Positions 1 through 9,124 are shown, numbered from the stretch's first letter. The stretch: 59,086 nt of DNA from Colwellia sp. C1TZA3 (GCF_007954265.1 NZ_VOLS01000025.1:1-59086), one strand, 5' to 3'. Numbers and translations: made by a program. Notes: generated by a model from the letters alone, not told the origin.

Positions 1-136
1 GATCTTGTTGTGCGCAGGAAAAATAACTCAAGGTAAGGCGCTCGATTGAGCAATAGCTGGCTATTGGGATTGAGAGCAACACAGCCTTGAGCTATTTTAA
101 CTAGTACAAGTGAGCAATAACTTAATGTAATTGGTA
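1..136 (+). repeat. Family I MITE-like repeat, copy 1 (left end cut by window)
   Basis: Matches positions 22 to the end of a 157-bp element found six more times in this window. The right end reads AACTTAATGTAATTGGTA and is followed by TTA, the target duplication seen at the other copies. The first 21 bases lie outside the window. No transposase is encoded. The first 103 bases are identical to the last 103 bases of the window. Confidence 0.9.
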
Positions 137-166
137 TTATACTTGCTGAAGCAGCAGGTGTTAATT

Positions 167-210
167 AAGCCTTACTTTACGCTGTTAATTTAACAGTAAA
201 AGTAAGGCTT
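167..210. terminator. Long hairpin, probable terminator
   Basis: A nearly perfect inverted repeat of about 20 bp per arm: AAGCCTTACTTT and GCTGTTAA on the left, TTAACAG and AAAGTAAGGCTT on the right. It lies just after the repeat and upstream of pyrB. It could terminate a gene ending before the window. The T-run after it is poor on either strand, so a processing or fold-back role is also possible. Confidence 0.5.
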
Positions 211-571
211 ACCCACAATACCAAGTCGCCATACCAGCGGTAATAACAAGTCATAATAACAAGCCATAAAACTTATTTACTCATTAAGCGTGGCCATTTG
301 ATGTTAGCGAGCAATAGCACCTCACCTTGTCACTACCGAGCTTGAATTACCGGCGCTGTGATCTTGTTTAATCACCTCAATACTTTAGCTAAACTACAGC
401 CACTTTCTTAATTCAAATCTTGATAATACATTCTCAGCATGCAACTTTTATGCTATATTTCGCAACAATTTTTAGTTGTTGGCTCAACAGCAACGATCCA
501 CTATATGATGAAATTATCAAATCAGCTAGCCCAGTGCCTTGCTAAAGATTTCGATAATACAGGTATTATCC
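211..571. other. Intergenic region upstream of pyrB
   Basis: No convincing ORF or RNA gene. A possible extended -10 (TGCTATATT, 451-459) lies about 110 bases before the pyrB start, without a good -35. The stretch around 470-495 (GTTG..GGCTCAACAGCAAC) can form a weak hairpin. I see no pyrL-like leader peptide followed by a U-rich attenuator of the kind that controls enterobacterial pyrBI. Confidence 0.4.
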
Positions 572-1582
572 ATGATGAAATTTGAAGGAAACCATATCTT
601 ATCTGTATCGCAGTTCGACAGAGAGAGTATTTCCCGTATTTTAGAGATTTCAACCTTGATGGCGCCCTATGCCATGCGAAAAAAGCGCTGCCATGTGCTT
701 GAAGGGGCAATATTAAGTAATTTATTTTTTGAGCCCAGTACCCGCACTCGTGTTAGCTTTGGTACTGCCTTTAATTTGTTAGGTGGTTTTGTTAGAGAGA
801 CAGTTGGACAAGAGAACTCTTCGCTCTCAAAAGGCGAGTCATTATTTGACACTGCACGTGTTATTAGTGGTTACTCTGACGTTATTGCCATGCGCCATCC
901 CACCATGCACTCGGTTGCTGATTTTGCTAAAGGCAGCAGTGTGCCAGTTATTAACGGTGGCGACGGTGCGAACGAACACCCAACACAAGCGCTGCTAGAT
1001 TTATTTACCATTCAGTCAGAAATGGCGCGCTATGACATGGGCTTAGATGGCTTAAATATTGTCTTAATGGGCGACCTTAAACATGGTAGAACCGTACACT
1101 CCCTGTCTAAATTAATTAGCTTATATAACAATATCAAAATCACCATGATCGCCCCTAAAGCTTTGCAAATGCCGGATAGCATAGTGGCCACCTTGACTAA
1201 TGCCGGACATCAAGTGGTGATTACTGATAAAATTGAAGGTAATTTGGCCTGCGATGTTATTTACCAAACCCGTATTCAACAAGAGCGCTTTGCCAGTACA
1301 GATGAAGCCGACTTGTATCGTGGTCACTTTAGTTTGAATCGAAAGATTTATCAGCAATATTGCCACGAACATACGGTAATTATGCACCCATTACCGCGCG
1401 ACTCTCGCGCTGAAGCGAATGAACTCGACGTCGATTTAAATGACTTAGATAATTTAGCGATATTTCGCCAGGCTCAAAATGGTGTACTGGTACGTATGGC
1501 ATTATTTGCCCTAAGCTTAGGGGTTGAAAACCAACTTAGCCATTATGAAAAGCCAGTAACCTGGCACACCAATAAATACTAA
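572..1582 (+). CDS. pyrB: Aspartate carbamoyltransferase catalytic subunit
   Basis: Transfers the carbamoyl group from carbamoyl phosphate to L-aspartate, the committed step of cytosolic pyrimidine synthesis. The family signatures are present: FEPSTRTR (about residues 54-60) for carbamoyl phosphate binding, HPTQALLDL, and HPLPR near residue 275. The frame stays open upstream to a TTG at 539, but the ATG at 572 fits the family N-terminus (MMKFEGNHIL) and has AGGT about 8 bases upstream; 336 residues is normal for this longer PyrB type. No pyrI regulatory-subunit gene follows, so the enzyme may lack the heteromeric nucleotide control known from E. coli, unless pyrI lies elsewhere. Confidence 0.93.
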   Translation: MMKFEGNHILSVSQFDRESISRILEISTLMAPYAMRKKRCHVLEGAILSNLFFEPSTRTRVSFGTAFNLLGGFVRETVGQENSSLSKGESLFDTARVISGYSDVIAMRHPTMHSVADFAKGSSVPVINGGDGANEHPTQALLDLFTIQSEMARYDMGLDGLNIVLMGDLKHGRTVHSLSKLISLYNNIKITMIAPKALQMPDSIVATLTNAGHQVVITDKIEGNLACDVIYQTRIQQERFASTDEADLYRGHFSLNRKIYQQYCHEHTVIMHPLPRDSRAEANELDVDLNDLDNLAIFRQAQNGVLVRMALFALSLGVENQLSHYEKPVTWHTNKY

Positions 1583-1627
1583 TTTTAACCTCAATAGTTA
1601 GGTTACCTTAACAGCGAGTAGCATATT

Positions 1628-2911
1628 ATGACCAAAAATTCTCAGCAATTATTTAATGAAGCCCAGGAAATTATCCCTGGTGGCGTAAATTCTCCAGTAC
1701 GTGCTTTCAATGGCGTGGGCGGCACACCCTTGTTTATAAAAAAAGCCCAAGGTGCCTACATCTTTGATGTTGATGGTAAACAGTATGTCGATTATGTTGG
1801 TTCATGGGGACCGATGATTTTAGGCCATAATCACCCAGCAATTCTTGCCGCTGTGATTGAAACTGCCCAGAACGGACTGAGCTTTGGTGCGCCAACAGAA
1901 CTTGAAATAACCATGGCTGAAAAAGTGCGTGAAATTGTTCCTTCAATGGAAAAGTTACGTATGGTCAGTTCAGGCACTGAAGCCACCATGAGCTCTATAC
2001 GATTAGCGCGTGGCTTTACTGGCCGTGACAAAATATTAAAGTTTGAAGGTTGTTATCACGGCCATGCCGACTCTTTATTGGTCAAAGCTGGCTCAGGTAT
2101 GCTAACCATGGGCGTACCAAGCTCACCTGGCATTCCTGAAGATGTTGCTAAGCACACGTTAACTGTTAGCTTTAATAACCTTGATGAAGTAAAAGAAATT
2201 TTCGCAGAAATGGGCGATGAAATTGCTTGTATCATTGTTGAACCCGTTGCTGGCAATATGAACTGTGTTCCGCCGGTCGAAGGTTTCTTGGAAGGATTAC
2301 GCGCCATATGTGATCAATATAAAAGCCTGTTGATTTTTGACGAAGTCATGACTGGCTTTCGCATTGCTTTAGGTGGAGCCCAAGCGCACTACAATATTGT
2401 GCCTGATTTAACCACTTTAGGTAAAGTTATCGGTGGTGGTATGCCAGTAGGTGCTTTTGGTGGTAAAAAAGAAATCATGGATTACATTGCCCCTATTGGT
2501 CCTGTTTATCAAGCGGGCACATTATCAGGCAATCCTATTGCCATGGCAGCCGGTTTAGCGTCGTTAAACGAGCTTTCTAAAGGCGGTAAGCACGAACAAC
2601 TAAGTGCTACAACAGAAAAGCTAGCAATGGGTTTAAAAGCCGCTGCAGAACGCAATGGTGTATCATTAGCCGTTAATTATGTTGGCGGTATGTTTGGCTT
2701 CTTTTTTACTGAGGAAGAAAATGTGACTTGCTTTGCTCATGCAACCGCATGTGATGGTGAAAGGTTTAAACGTTTCTTTCATCTAATGTTGGAAGAAGGT
2801 GTTTATCTTGCCCCTTCTTCATTTGAAGCTGGTTTCGTATCAACAGCCCATGGTGAAGCAGAAATTGAATTTACCTTAGCCGCGGCTGATCGTTGTTTCG
2901 CTCAACTGTAA
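1628..2911 (+). CDS. hemL: Glutamate-1-semialdehyde 2,1-aminomutase
   Basis: PLP enzyme that converts glutamate-1-semialdehyde to 5-aminolevulinate in the C5 route to heme. At 427 residues it has full family length. The PLP lysine is K266 in [17 protein letters not shown], and the fold-type I motifs SSGTEA (114-119) and FDEVMTGFR (238-246) are intact. It starts 46 bases after pyrB and may be read through from it, although the two pathways are unrelated. It ends at a strong terminator shared with the convergent sspB. Heme supply fits with the cytochrome bc1 operon nearby. Confidence 0.96.
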   Translation: MTKNSQQLFNEAQEIIPGGVNSPVRAFNGVGGTPLFIKKAQGAYIFDVDGKQYVDYVGSWGPMILGHNHPAILAAVIETAQNGLSFGAPTELEITMAEKVREIVPSMEKLRMVSSGTEATMSSIRLARGFTGRDKILKFEGCYHGHADSLLVKAGSGMLTMGVPSSPGIPEDVAKHTLTVSFNNLDEVKEIFAEMGDEIACIIVEPVAGNMNCVPPVEGFLEGLRAICDQYKSLLIFDEVMTGFRIALGGAQAHYNIVPDLTTLGKVIGGGMPVGAFGGKKEIMDYIAPIGPVYQAGTLSGNPIAMAAGLASLNELSKGGKHEQLSATTEKLAMGLKAAAERNGVSLAVNYVGGMFGFFFTEEENVTCFAHATACDGERFKRFFHLMLEEGVYLAPSSFEAGFVSTAHGEAEIEFTLAAADRCFAQL

Positions 2912-2935
2912 GCAATTTCTTTAGTCACAGACAAT

Positions 2936-2967
2936 AAAAAAGGTAAGCACTATGCTTACCTTTTTTA
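2936..2967. terminator. Bidirectional terminator between hemL and sspB
   Basis: AAAAAAGGTAAGC, a short loop, then GCTTACCTTTTTT: a clean stem with an A-run on one side and a T-run on the other, so it can serve both convergent genes. Confidence 0.9.
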
Positions 2968-2992
2968 ATGGTTAACGAAAAATCTATGCTGC

Positions 2993-3484
2993 TTAATCTT
3001 GCTTATTTTTAACTACAGACAGGCTAGGTTTTTTCGCTTTTGATACTGGAGTACTTTGCTGCTTAGCTGCCGCTTTGGGCGCTACTTTGCTATCGACTGC
3101 TTTTACAGACGATATTTTCACCGGTGATGGTGCGGGTGCTTCAGCACTATCATCTGGCTCAGGGTGCTCAATATCTAGCGATGTGCCAGCACCATTTTCT
3201 TTTGCATAAATAGCCGCAACAGCGCCATAAGGTATACTCATGTTTTCAAGCTTGCCACCAAAGCGTGCACTTAGCTCGATAGTTTCATCACCCAAGGCAA
3301 TACTACCCACTGCTGATGGTGAAACATTTAACACGATTTGACCGTCATTAACATAAGACATCGGCACCATAACACCATAAACATTGACATCAACAACAAT
3401 GTAAGGTGTTAAACCATTATCAAAAATCCAGTCATAAAAAGCCTTAACAATATAAGGCTTATTTGAGGTCATTTCACTTGTCAT
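2993..3484 (-). CDS. sspB: ClpXP specificity-enhancing factor SspB
   Basis: Adaptor that tethers ssrA-tagged proteins and other substrates to ClpXP. The N-terminal domain (about residues 8-105) carries the family pattern KAFYDWIFDNGLTPYIVVD and ARFGG. It is followed by a flexible, Pro/Ala/Ser-rich linker. The C-terminal ClpX-docking peptide is recognisable as PSLSVVK, compared with LRVVK in E. coli, and here has five further residues (NKQD end). Start at the first ATG; an ATG four codons later is also possible. It lies 11 bases after sspA, in the usual sspAB operon. Confidence 0.93.
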   Translation of the reverse strand: MTSEMTSNKPYIVKAFYDWIFDNGLTPYIVVDVNVYGVMVPMSYVNDGQIVLNVSPSAVGSIALGDETIELSARFGGKLENMSIPYGAVAAIYAKENGAGTSLDIEHPEPDDSAEAPAPSPVKISSVKAVDSKVAPKAAAKQQSTPVSKAKKPSLSVVKNKQD

Positions 3485-3495
3485 AACTTAGGTCT

Positions 3496-4137
3496 TTATA
3501 CTGGTGCGCCAAAGCGTAGTTCACGCTCAGACTCAGTTAATGACGCTTGAAATGATTCACGTTCAAACACTCTTAACATATAAGTTTTTAATTCTTTTGA
3601 ACCTTGACCATCAAGCTCAATACCCATAACAGGTAAGCGCCATAATAGCGGGGCCAAGTAACAATCAACCAAACTGAATTCTTCACTCATAAAGTAAGGC
3701 GCTTCATTCAAGATAGGCGCAACACTTAGCAAGCTTTCTTTCAATTCTTGACGAGCTTTTGCAGCTGCATCAGCAGGTCCACTGTAAATAACTTTAGCTA
3801 GACTGTACCAGTCTTGCTCAATACGGTGCATCATTAAACGGCTACGACCACGAGATACTGGGTAAACCGGCATAAGAGGTGGATGTGGGAAACGTTCATC
3901 CAAATATTCAATAATGATTGACGCTTCATAAAGTGCTAATTCACGATCAATTAACGTAGGCACTGTGCCATAAGGATTTAAATCCAGTAAATCCTCAGGT
4001 AAATCGGCTAAGTCAACTAAGTTAATGTCAACTCCGACACCTTTCTCTGCCAATACGATGCGGGTTTGATGACTATACATGTCATCTGCATGCGAATATA
4101 AAGTCATAACAGAGCGTTTGTTTGCGGCGATGGCCAT
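3496..4137 (-). CDS. sspA: Stringent starvation protein A
   Basis: RNA-polymerase-associated protein with a glutathione-S-transferase fold that affects transcription during starvation. The N-terminal thioredoxin-like half (SVMTLYSHADDMYSHQTRIV) is followed by an all-helical C-terminal half, 213 residues in all, the normal length. The start ATG at 4137 has a near-consensus GGAGG about 8 bases upstream. It sits between petC and sspB on the same strand, as in many gammaproteobacteria, but a terminator hairpin separates it from petC. Confidence 0.95.
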   Translation of the reverse strand: MAIAANKRSVMTLYSHADDMYSHQTRIVLAEKGVGVDINLVDLADLPEDLLDLNPYGTVPTLIDRELALYEASIIIEYLDERFPHPPLMPVYPVSRGRSRLMMHRIEQDWYSLAKVIYSGPADAAAKARQELKESLLSVAPILNEAPYFMSEEFSLVDCYLAPLLWRLPVMGIELDGQGSKELKTYMLRVFERESFQASLTESERELRFGAPV

Positions 4138-4159
4138 AATGCCTCCAAAAAATTCTTAT

Positions 4160-4191
4160 TTAAAAAACTAACAAAGGGGGCCAAAGCCCCC
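4160..4191 (-). terminator. Terminator after petC
   Basis: On the minus strand GGGGGC, loop TTTG, GCCCCC, followed by TTTGTTAGTTTTTT. It lies about 45 bases past the petC stop and closes the petABC operon before sspA. Confidence 0.85.
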
Positions 4192-4233
4192 AGTAATATC
4201 TAAAGTTTACACTGTTTTACAAAACATTTGTAA

Positions 4234-4932
4234 TTAGTGTACATCTCTCCAGTATTCTTTCTTCAGTAAATAGGCAAAGAACAACAAGATAAATAGGAAA
4301 CCAATAACCCAATAACCTATACCTTGACGCTCAAGTTTATTTGGTTCACCGACATATTCCAAGAAGTTGGTTAAATCACGAATAAAGTTATCGTATTCTA
4401 CTACTGTCATTGAACCGCCAGTGGCCTCAGAGAGGTTACCGTTCTCATCTATTGTACTAATACCCTGAAGGTTTTGTAGTACATGCGGCATACCAACCTC
4501 TTTAAAAACTTTATTGTTCACACCAAACGGGCGACTTTCATCAACATAAAAAGATCGCAAGTAGGTGTAAATCCAATCAGGGCTTCTATATCGTGCTTCA
4601 AGTGTTAAATCTGGTGGCGCACCACCAAACCACTTAGCCGCATCTTTAGCGGGCATAGTATTGGTAATATGATCACCCACTTTTTCACCAGTATACATAT
4701 AATTTGCTAGGCCATCTTCATCAGAAATACCTAGATCAGCGAACGTACGGTTATAACGCTGATATTGCAACTGGTGACAAGCTAAACAATTATTAATAAA
4801 AGCTTCAAAACCACGTTTTAACGAAGCTTTATCACGTAAGTCATTATTAGCTTCATCTAATGGTATGCTAGGTCCAGCCGCCGTAGCGAGCATAGGTAGC
4901 ATAACTAATACTGCTAAAATAAATTTCTTCAT
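4234..4932 (-). CDS. petC: Ubiquinol-cytochrome c reductase, cytochrome c1 subunit
   Basis: Membrane-anchored c-type cytochrome of complex III, which accepts electrons from the Rieske protein and passes them to soluble cytochrome c. A signal peptide (about 1-18, ending ATA-AGPS) is followed by the heme-binding CLACH at 49-53 and a single C-terminal membrane helix (about 207-226) with a short positive tail. Its ATG overlaps the petB stop as ATGA, which implies translational coupling. At 232 residues it matches proteobacterial cytochrome c1 of the non-fused type. Confidence 0.94.
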   Translation of the reverse strand: MKKFILAVLVMLPMLATAAGPSIPLDEANNDLRDKASLKRGFEAFINNCLACHQLQYQRYNRTFADLGISDEDGLANYMYTGEKVGDHITNTMPAKDAAKWFGGAPPDLTLEARYRSPDWIYTYLRSFYVDESRPFGVNNKVFKEVGMPHVLQNLQGISTIDENGNLSEATGGSMTVVEYDNFIRDLTNFLEYVGEPNKLERQGIGYWVIGFLFILLFFAYLLKKEYWRDVH

Positions 4933-6197
4933 TCTCCTGTCACCCTATCCGGAACTGGCTTAGTTTTTTCATTTTTACTATAAATCCAGATAGCAACGAA
5001 AAAGCCAAAGTAACCAAAACTCGCCACAACACCAATCATATTATAAAGTGGTGACGCAGGTAAAGTACCCAAAACACCTAAGATGATAAAACAAATAGCG
5101 AACTGTACTAAGTTTACTGTATGAGCAGTACAACGGTAACGTATTGATTTAACCACGCCACGGTCACACCAAGGCAACATGAATAAGGCGATAATCGCAC
5201 CAAACATACCCACAGCACCTAAAAGCTTATCAGGAATAATACGTAAAATGGTATAAAAAGGACCAAAGTACCATACAGGTGCTATATGTTCTGGCGTTTT
5301 CAGGCCATTAGCAGGCTGAAAGTTTGGCGCTTCTATAAAGTAACCACCACCTTCTGGCGCAAAGAACATAACCCCACAAAATATAATTAAGAAGATCACA
5401 ATAGCGACCAAATCTTTTACGGTGTAATAGGGATGAAAAGGTATCGCATCAACGATGTCATACTTTTTAGTATACTGTTCATGAAAGGTAAATTGACTTA
5501 ACTCTTCAGGAGCCACGCTGCCTTTAGGTTTTTTAATATTAGTGCCGTCAGGATTGTTTGAACCCACTTCATGTAGCGCTAAAATATGTAAGAAAACTAA
5601 CACCACTAATACTAATGGTAAAGCAATAACGTGTAAGGCAAAGAAACGGTTTAGTGTTGCCCCGGATATCACGTAATCACCACGTATCCACAGCGTTAAA
5701 TCATCACCGATGATCGGAATAGCACCAAAGATAGAGATAATAACTTGTGCGCCCCAGTACGACATATTACCCCAAGGTAATAAGTAGCCCATAAAAGCTT
5801 CAGCCATTAACACTAAGAAAATTAGCATACCAAACAACCACAATAATTCGCGAGGTTTTTGATAAGAGCCATACATCATGCCACGGAACATATGCATATA
5901 AATAACGACAAAAAATGCTGATGCACCCGTTGAGTGCATATAACGTAATAGCCAACCATAGTCGACATCACGCATAATATATTCTACAGAAGCAAAGGCA
6001 CCGTCACCTGATGGTTCGTAGCTCATTGTTAACCATACGCCGGTTAACAACTGGTTAACTAAAACAACACTCGCTAAAATACCAAATACATACCAAAAGT
6101 TAAAATTCTTTGGTGCTGGGTATTGTGTAACGTGTTTGTTCATTGCGTTCATTACAGGTAAACGCTGTTCGATCCAATCCATTAGCTTAAAAGACAT
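4929..6197 (-). CDS. petB: Ubiquinol-cytochrome c reductase, cytochrome b subunit
   Basis: Integral membrane core of complex III, carrying hemes bL and bH and the quinol oxidation and reduction sites. Multiple hydrophobic helices are clear. The segment LLRYMHSTGASAFFVVIYMH carries the first histidine pair, and ALHVIALPLVLVVLVFLH the second. APVWYFGPFYTILR follows a form of the Qo-site region (PEHIAPVWYF). At 422 residues it is the full-length bacterial form. It starts on the last base of the petA stop codon (TAATG). Confidence 0.95.
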   Translation of the reverse strand: MSFKLMDWIEQRLPVMNAMNKHVTQYPAPKNFNFWYVFGILASVVLVNQLLTGVWLTMSYEPSGDGAFASVEYIMRDVDYGWLLRYMHSTGASAFFVVIYMHMFRGMMYGSYQKPRELLWLFGMLIFLVLMAEAFMGYLLPWGNMSYWGAQVIISIFGAIPIIGDDLTLWIRGDYVISGATLNRFFALHVIALPLVLVVLVFLHILALHEVGSNNPDGTNIKKPKGSVAPEELSQFTFHEQYTKKYDIVDAIPFHPYYTVKDLVAIVIFLIIFCGVMFFAPEGGGYFIEAPNFQPANGLKTPEHIAPVWYFGPFYTILRIIPDKLLGAVGMFGAIIALFMLPWCDRGVVKSIRYRCTAHTVNLVQFAICFIILGVLGTLPASPLYNMIGVVASFGYFGFFVAIWIYSKNEKTKPVPDRVTGE

Positions 6198-6787
6198 TAT
6201 GCTTCTCCTCCAGACACACCAATTAACAGGATGTCTTCGGTAGGGAATGAATGTTCTGGCACCATTAAGTTAGTTGGCGCTGGTACACTTTGGAATACAC
6301 GACCAGCCATATCAAACTTAGAACCATGACAAGGGCAGAAAAAACCATTTTTAACGCCAGCAACATGTTGTTCAAAATCACCTTTATGGTGCGTAGGAGC
6401 ACAACCTAGATGCGTACATACACCCAGTGCCACCAAAATATCAGGCTTAATTGAGCGATATGCGTTGGTAGCATAAGCAGGTTGTTGTGGTACTTCTGAT
6501 TGTGGATCTTTTAATTGGTCATTATGCGTACTTAAACCAGAAAGAATTTCTTCTGTTCTTCGCACAACATACACTGGTTTACCGCGCCATTCAGCACGAA
6601 TTAATTGACCAGGCTCTATTTTACTTACATTGACTTCTACTGGCGCACCTGCAGCTTTCGCACGAGCGCTAGGGTTCCAAGAACCAATGAAAGGCACAGC
6701 CACACCGACAACACCAATACCACCGACTACCGAAGTAGCCGCAGTTAAAAAGCGTCGACGACCGTTGTTAACAGGCGCATTGCTCAT
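6197..6787 (-). CDS. petA: Ubiquinol-cytochrome c reductase, Rieske iron-sulfur subunit
   Basis: High-potential [2Fe-2S] subunit of complex III. The N-terminus RRRFLTAATSVVGG is a twin-arginine-type signal-anchor. The cluster ligands are in CTHLGC (box 1) and CPCHGS (box 2), about 32 residues apart. First gene of the petABC operon: ATG preceded by GGAGAG about 6 bases upstream, and a long non-coding region before it that must hold the promoter. Length 196 residues, typical. Confidence 0.95.
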   Translation of the reverse strand: MSNAPVNNGRRRFLTAATSVVGGIGVVGVAVPFIGSWNPSARAKAAGAPVEVNVSKIEPGQLIRAEWRGKPVYVVRRTEEILSGLSTHNDQLKDPQSEVPQQPAYATNAYRSIKPDILVALGVCTHLGCAPTHHKGDFEQHVAGVKNGFFCPCHGSKFDMAGRVFQSVPAPTNLMVPEHSFPTEDILLIGVSGGEA

Positions 6788-7656
6788 TCAAACTCTCCAA
6801 TTATTATCTAGCTAATACAACGACACTTAACTAAGAAGATTACCCAGTTATGGTGCAGATTGTTGATCGACTAAATCAACGATAAAAAAATTGCTCTGAT
6901 AATAAAGAAAACCCTGGTTTTTTACAAGCCAATTAACCCTTTCAAGGTAGGTTTATGCAAATAAAAGGCAATTATTTTAACCACACACCCAATGAATAAA
7001 AACTATTCGTATTTATTCATTTATTACCTTGCAAGTTGCAATAAAATAACGCTCGGCTTTAAGTGATCAGCTCTTTGTTAAAAAGAAAAAATACCTCCCT
7101 GTTAGTTGAAGGTTTACTGAGAAATTGGGTGGAACGATCTTCATATTGATGGCATAAAGCTCAGCTAAAGGTGACTTTGTATTTTTAAACTGATTTGTTA
7201 ATTAAAGTACCCCGCTACATTATGCCAATTAAGGAAAATTCAGTGAGGAAAATAGGAATAGATAGTCAAATACACAGTTTTATGGTTTGAGACTAAACAT
7301 AAGTACCTACATCCCTGCAGCTAATGCGCTTAATTGAAGCTAGGTGGCTGTAAATCGTTAAAACAATGCCGCAGCATATTATCAAGCAATCGCTTGTATC
7401 TGTGCTTGATTGAGGCTTATATGGCTTTAGCCGTTAAAACGACGCAGTATCATATTATTAAGCAATTACCCGCGTATATAGATGCTCATAACAAATGGGC
7501 TAATTATGTCGAGCATTAGCATAGTGAACAGTTAATTTATTGCTTGGGTAGAGAGCTCGTAATGTGTAACAGCAAGAAAATTTTTGCCATTACCACTCTT
7601 TCATAACGACGTACGTGGCTGTACTCGTGCGCTAAAGTCATGCCCTTACAAGGATG
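6788..7656. other. Gene-poor region upstream of petA
   Basis: About 870 bases without a convincing gene. It holds a 10-bp perfect inverted repeat (AATGAATAAA...TTTATTCATT, 6991-7021) and a degenerate tandem duplication of roughly 78 bases (from about 7336 and 7414; shared words GTTAAAAC, GCAGTATCATATTAT-like, AAGCAAT). The only ORF above 60 codons (7334-7519) overlaps this duplication and has no ribosome-binding site or family likeness. The petA promoter should lie in its first 200 bases but is not obvious. Confidence 0.5.
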
Positions 7657-7659
7657 TAA

Positions 7660-7815
7660 TACCAATCCCATTAAGTTATTGCTCACTTGTACTAGTTAAA
7701 TAGCTCAAGGCTGTGTTGCTCTCAATCCCAATAGCCAGCTATTGCTCAATCGAGCGCCTTACCTTGAGTTATTTTTCCTGCGCACAACAAGATCACAAAC
7801 TTAATGGAACTGGTA
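7660..7815 (-). repeat. Family I MITE-like repeat, copy 2
   Basis: Complete 156-bp copy in reverse orientation, from TACCAATCCCATTAAG to CTTAATGGAACTGGTA, flanked on both sides by TAA (7657-7659 and 7816-7818). The right-hand TAA also serves as the left flank of the family III repeat that follows. Confidence 0.92.
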
Positions 7816-7818
7816 TAA

Positions 7819-7978
7819 TACCAAGTTGATTAATTACCTGCTCATTTTTAATGGTTAAAATGAATAACTACAGCGTTATAAAATTTATAAGTAGAATAAC
7901 TACTGACTAAATTTTATGCCTTGTATTTATCCATTTTTCCTCATGAAAAAGTAGATCACTTAATTAATCAAATTGGCA
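7819..7978 (+). repeat. Family III MITE-like repeat
   Basis: 160-bp element with inverted ends TACCAAGTTGATTAATTA and TTAATTAATCAAATTGGCA, flanked by TAA on both sides. It is a different sequence from family I but shares the TACCA/TGG(T/C)A ends and the TAA/TTA duplication, so it was probably moved by the same class of transposase. It encodes nothing. Confidence 0.8.
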
Positions 7979-7981
7979 TAA

Positions 7982-8045
7982 TACCAAGTTGATTAATTAC
8001 CTGCTCATTGTTAATGGTTAAAGTGAAAAAATACGGCAGTATAAA
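7982..8045 (+). repeat. Family III repeat, truncated left end
   Basis: After the TAA closing the previous element, the left end of family III starts again (TACCAAGTTGATTAATTACC) and stays similar for about 64 bases, then diverges before the rpsI terminator. No right end is found, so this is a truncated copy arranged head-to-tail with the previous one. Confidence 0.7.
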
Positions 8046-8083
8046 ACAGCCATATGATTTTCGCATATCCTAAATGCTGTACA

Positions 8084-8111
8084 TAAAAAAACCGGCAGAA
8101 GCCGGCTTTTG
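8084..8111 (-). terminator. Terminator after rpsI
   Basis: On the minus strand AAGCCGGC, loop TTCT, GCCGGTT, then a run of T. It sits about 20 bases past the rpsI stop. Confidence 0.88.
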
Positions 8112-8130
8112 AAATAACATAACGTAAATA

Positions 8131-8523
8131 TTAACGTTTTGAAAATTGTGGCTTTTTACGAGCCTTGTGTAGACCAACTTTCTTACGTTCAACTTTACGA
8201 GCATCACGAGTAACAAAACCAGCAGTACGTAGAGCACCACGTAAAGTTTCATCAAACTCCATTAATGCACGAGTAATACCGTGACGAATTGCGCCAGCTT
8301 GACCAGAAATACCACCACCTGTAACCGTGATGTTAAAGTCAAATTTTTCTAACATTTCAACTAATTCTAATGGTTGACGAACAACCATACGAGCCGTTTC
8401 ACGGCCAAAGTATACAGAAATGTCACGTTTGTTAATTGTGATTGCACCGTTACCAGCTTTCATGAACACACGAGCAGTTGAGCTCTTGCGACGACCAGTA
8501 CCGTAATATTGATTATCAGCCAT
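8131..8523 (-). CDS. rpsI: 30S ribosomal protein S9
   Basis: Small-subunit protein whose C-terminal tail reaches the P-site tRNA. It begins with the typical [15 protein letters not shown] stretch and ends with the basic KKPQFSKR tail, where the terminal Arg contacts tRNA. 130 residues, standard. It starts 3 bases after the rplM stop, so the two are co-transcribed and translationally linked as in other bacteria. Confidence 0.98.
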   Translation of the reverse strand: MADNQYYGTGRRKSSTARVFMKAGNGAITINKRDISVYFGRETARMVVRQPLELVEMLEKFDFNITVTGGGISGQAGAIRHGITRALMEFDETLRGALRTAGFVTRDARKVERKKVGLHKARKKPQFSKR

Positions 8524-8526
8524 GAC

Positions 8527-8955
8527 TTACAGCTCCAAAAGTTGTGGTTGTTGTGCAGTATGTTTATGTTCAGTACCCGCGTAAACTTTAAGCTTACGGA
8601 ACATTTCACGACCTAAAGGACCTTTAGGTAACATACCCTTAACTGCGAATTCAATAACGCGCTCTGGAGCTTTTTCGATTAGCTTTTCAAAGCTAATTTG
8701 CTTAAGACCACCAACAAATTCTGTATGCGAGTAGTAAATTTTACCCTTCGCTTTATTACCAGTTACTTTTACTTTCTCAGCATTGATAACAACGATGTAA
8801 TCGCCAGTATCTACATGAGGAGTAAATTCTGCTTTATGCTTACCGCGCAAACGGCTTGCAATTTCAGTAGCGATACGGCCTAAAGTTTTATTTTCGGCGT
8901 CCACTAAGAACCATTCGCGTTGTACGCTCTCTGGTTTAGCTACAAAAGTTTTCAT
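8527..8955 (-). CDS. rplM: 50S ribosomal protein L13
   Basis: Early-assembling large-subunit protein. The sequence [16 protein letters not shown] through [16 protein letters not shown] is typical, and 142 residues is the family length. The frame is open a further four codons to a TTG at 8967, but the ATG at 8955 gives the conserved N-terminus. First gene of the rplM-rpsI operon. Confidence 0.97.
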   Translation of the reverse strand: MKTFVAKPESVQREWFLVDAENKTLGRIATEIASRLRGKHKAEFTPHVDTGDYIVVINAEKVKVTGNKAKGKIYYSHTEFVGGLKQISFEKLIEKAPERVIEFAVKGMLPKGPLGREMFRKLKVYAGTEHKHTAQQPQLLEL

Positions 8956-9111
8956 TAAAAAACCCAATTATATAAATGTTACTTAAATAATAACCTAAGA
9001 AAACCTCAAGTTATCCGTTAAAGACTACGCCATTGCCCCTTCGAGCATCGAGTCCGTTGCCGGTCCTCTGGAAAAAGAACAGGCTTTGTAACGTAGGGAG
9101 GCCGGATTATA
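8956..9111 (-). promoter_or_regulatory. rplM promoter and 5' leader
   Basis: A perfect -10 hexamer TATAAT lies at 9106-9111 on the minus strand, with no good -35. Transcription would then leave about 145 bases of leader before the rplM ATG. This leader is G+C-richer than its surroundings and contains CCAGAGGACCGGC and CTCGATGCTCGA segments able to fold. L13 is known to autoregulate its operon in E. coli by binding its leader; a similar control here is inference. Confidence 0.5.
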
Positions 9112-9124
9112 CAGAACAATACGT

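Noticed and set aside
211-571. pyrL-type attenuator before pyrB
   Set aside because: No leader ORF with a U-rich pause followed by a terminator immediately upstream of pyrB.
1121-1387. Antisense ORFs over pyrB, hemL, degQ, rpoN and other genes
   Set aside because: They are shadows of strong coding frames on the opposite strand, without their own start signals or recognisable domains.
7334-7519. 61-codon ORF in the petA upstream region
   Set aside because: No ribosome-binding site, no family likeness, and it overlaps a degenerate duplication; it is most likely chance.
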